Source: Lutraria lutraria
Lineage: Eukaryota; Mollusca; Bivalvia; Venerida; Mactridae
Length of the DNA stretch: 64,000 nucleotides
Direction: 5' to 3'
NCBI GenBank assembly: GCA_964023205.1
Contig: OZ026844.1
Coordinates: 14,680,790 to 14,744,789, forward strand
The first letter of the stretch is position 1. Every line of letters begins with the position of its first letter. The notes below the pieces were generated by a model. It saw only the letters and a program-made list of their open reading frames with translations. It had not been told where the DNA came from and did no database searches. The position numbers and the translations under genes were made by a program. Of this stretch, positions 61,250-64,000 are shown piece after piece.

Positions 61250-64000
61250 GTGGAACCAAACGATTGAAATTACGTCGTTTTCGACGTCAAAACGGTCATT
61301 TTTGCGGTATTTATAGTGCCTCTCTGAAAGTACATATCGCTCTGTCAATTTATGTGGATATTTAATGAAATAAATATTCAATAGCGGAGAATAGAATTAC
61401 CTGCGCGTAGGTATAAATTTGATGATCATGACTTAATTATAAGTCCAAATAAAACGATTTTAAATGTAAAAGTTTAGTGGGTTTTTTTCTCACTTCCAAA
61501 CTTAAATTATTTTTATTAAAAATCTGCCCGAGGGATTTTTTTTATTTTTGTCTAGAATAAAGTTTGATGTGTCATCTACTGTTCTCGTAAATTTTAAGAA
61601 AATCTATCGAGCCGTTTTTTTTATCCAATCTTCACTATATAGCGTTACCCTACAAAACGCTCATTCGCCTTCAAAAAACGTCGTTTGACACATTGTGTAC
61701 AGCGCTATTCTCTCTGTTCCGGGTTGACTTTCGGTTGGTCCCGGATGAGTGACCTGGCGAAACCCTGTCAAATCAGGAGTACAACCCTAGTGACACTGTA
61801 GTCATCCATGGCAGTCCTGGACGGACCTTGTTGTTCTGGTGATATCGGGCAATCAGTCTCGTATTTGTTAAAATGTTTAATATATAATACAACCATGGCT
61901 TACCGGGAAAATATTAAGCACCTGCTTAATCCTTGAAGCTACTGGATAGAACCGAGGTAGATCCGGTGTTGTACCTGACTGAAGCATGATATACACAGGG
62001 TATTAGTGTTCCGGATTATTGGACTACACGCGCGATTGACATTTAAAGTCTATATACCGGTTATATGCCACAGAGAGGTCCCGGTGTAACGTTTTCAAGC
62101 TCCCACGTTTCAAGGTACCTCTCGGTAACTTAAAAACGTTTTCAGATTACCCCGGGTAATAATTTGAAAATTCATAATAAGAGAGAGCTTGCACACGAAT
62201 AGGAAGATTACAAAATTTTAATACATAAATGCGTGTACTACAGTTATTTAGCAACCATAAAGTGAATTCGATCCCCATCACAGACGATTTGGATTTTGCA
62301 TTTGCAAAATAAAGGAAGTTTTCAGGATTATTTAGGAGTGTAGCGATACTTTTTATTATTCATCTTAGTTGTTTGATATTATTGCATAATACGGTCATAC
62401 GTTAATTGTGAATACTAATGTTAAGTACTTTCCTCTTGTGTGCGTTTGGGAGATTCTGTGAACCTCTAGTTTTACCAAAAGGGGTCTGAGTTTAATACAT
62501 GTGCTATGTCCAACTTTAGAAATAACAAATACAAATGTAATGTGGTTCTAATGACGAAATCATAAAATTATGGCGTCATATACTGACAAGTTCATTTCTT
62601 CATTATGGAATCCTATGTGCGTTATTGCGCAAATACCAATTCAATCTTGAATTATTTTGCCAAAAAATAGATAAAAAACAAAGGTCAGGTCTTTCATTTT
62701 TGTTCATTAATTGAATGAGTGTATACTCTCCATTAGTCAGGAGTTCCTTCCCCTTACACTATGTTATCGGTAATTGTAGAGCATGTCCGGGAACCAGACT
62801 AACTCACCATGACCCTAATAGGATTCCATAGCTTCATATAGCGTACATTCAGTTAAGAAATACAGGAATATATATGTGAATAAACCTTGTTGACTGTGAA
62901 TCATACGTATGAATTATAACCTGAAATATAAACGTTTTGTCCATTAAAATTAACATAGGATGGGGAGGCGTTTGTAAACGTTTTCAAGTTACCGGGGAGG
63001 GATTATTATTTAACAGGGTAGGGAGTTCGAAAACGTTTTTAAGTTACCGGGATAACCTGAAAAGGGGGAGTTTGAAAACGTTACACCGGGACCAGCACTG
63101 CGACAGTGAGAATCGGGCTTACTCTTGAACGTTCTGATGCCATCACGTATTTTACGCATTTTAATCAAATCTTAAACAACGGACTCGTTTGTTGTAATCA
63201 TGCATGTATTTTTCACATACTATAGCTATCATCTTCGCTTATATTAAGTATCTATATCATAAATGCGCTATCACAACGGGGTCGTAAATCTGTTTTTTTT
63301 TTTTTTGTATGAGTCATAATTAATATTTACCCCCAAAAATAAACATACATAGAATGCATATCATTAAAACAACACATATAAATAAACTTCTCAATCATAA
63401 TATAATAATTATATATTATGTAAATCATGGAATCTTGTTTTTTATACAAAAAAGTGGAATTAATAGCGGCCAAGTTTAGCAATTTTGTCATATTATTTAT
63501 TTACGCATATGTACACAAAATTAAGCACGCTAAAAAGATAATGTAATTTGTTTATTGTTATCTGAAAAGATTGGCAATGTGATTAGGGTTATTGACAGAC
63601 AATGTATCATTAATTCCAACAAATCTTTTTATATCATTGTGTACAGTAAATAAAATAGATGCAAGTATGCATTCGATACCAAAACCAGACGTGTGTTTGA
63701 AACGACGTTATTGAAAGCGAATGAGCGCTTTATAAGGTACTGTTATCATTCAAAGCTTTAATAAAATTAAAATGGCTCGATAGATTTTGTTAAAATTCAC
63801 GAGAACAGTAGATGACACATCAAACTTTATTCTAAGCAACAATAAAAAAAATCCCTCGGGCAGATTTTAAATAAAAATAATTTAAGTTTAAAAGTGAGAA
63901 GAAAACAACATCAACTTTTACATTTAAAATCGTTTTATTATCTCTTATAATTAAGTCATGATCATCAAATTTATACCTACGTGTAGGTAATTTTATTCTC
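61250..64000. mobile_element. Large element with inverted arms over 300 bp, open at the window edge
   Basis: 61388-61705 is mirrored by about 63690-64000. Blocks include CCTGCGCGTAGGTATAAATT, TCTGCCCGAGGGATTTTTT, AAAGTTTGATGTGTCATCTA and AACGCTCATTCGC.TTCAA, and the match continues to the last base. A second, inner inverted pair is GGTCCCGGTGTAACGTTTTC (about 62077) and its inverse near 63092, with GTTTTCAAGTTACC repeats. No coding region was found between the arms. Arms this long recall Polintons or foldback elements, but neither is proven. Confidence 0.65.

Overview
The window looks like nuclear DNA of a bivalve mollusc, probably a heterodont; this is an inference. It is AT-rich, the genes are split by GT-AG introns, and intergenic and intronic DNA is packed with short non-autonomous transposons, tRNA-derived SINEs and satellites of the kinds common in bivalves. 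No operons, ribosome-binding sites or CRISPR arrays are present.

Four protein-coding genes can be reconstructed. (1) 3387-11035, minus strand: a nine-coding-exon cytochrome P450 of the mitochondrial clan, 513 residues. (2) 13333-22607, plus strand, head-to-head with the P450: a nine-coding-exon ankyrin-repeat protein of 563 residues with a predicted N-myristoylation site and a long acidic tail. (3) 28274-30520, plus strand: an intronless class A G-protein-coupled receptor of 748 residues with a third intracellular loop of about 455 residues. (4) 52244-61166, plus strand: a ten-exon leucine-dehydrogenase-like member of the Glu/Leu/Phe/Val dehydrogenase family, 528 residues, with a probable mitochondrial presequence and a Gly where the family has its catalytic Asp. 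The genes share no obvious pathway, although the P450 and the dehydrogenase both look mitochondrial.

Layout: 1-1121 minisatellite with a 466-bp higher-order repeat; 1122-3386 no gene seen; 3387-11035 P450 with repeats in its introns; 11036-13319 divergent promoter region; 13320-24210 ankyrin gene and 3' UTR, with a 2.9-kb hAT-like element in intron 1 and a SINE in intron 5; 24211-28231 repeats; 28232-30520 GPCR; 30521-39810 intergenic DNA with a dead mariner, long palindromes and a 1.7-kb hairpin-ended repeat; 39811-43449 a decayed DNA element inside a tRNA-derived sequence; 43823-44037 a CT microsatellite; 44512-46180 short MITEs; 46630-48236 a 30-bp minisatellite with an exact 644-bp higher-order period; 48260-52243 intergenic DNA with a palindrome cluster; 52244-61166 dehydrogenase; 61250-64000 one side of a large element with inverted arms over 300 bp that runs off the window.

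The strongest unexplained signals are: four repeat families with unrelated interiors, at least three of which share the same end architecture (AACAAG plus hairpin at one end, hairpin plus TAAAAA at the other); the loss of the catalytic Asp in the dehydrogenase; a minisatellite that has multiplied a splice acceptor just before dehydrogenase exon 6; and long-armed palindromes with CpG-rich centres.
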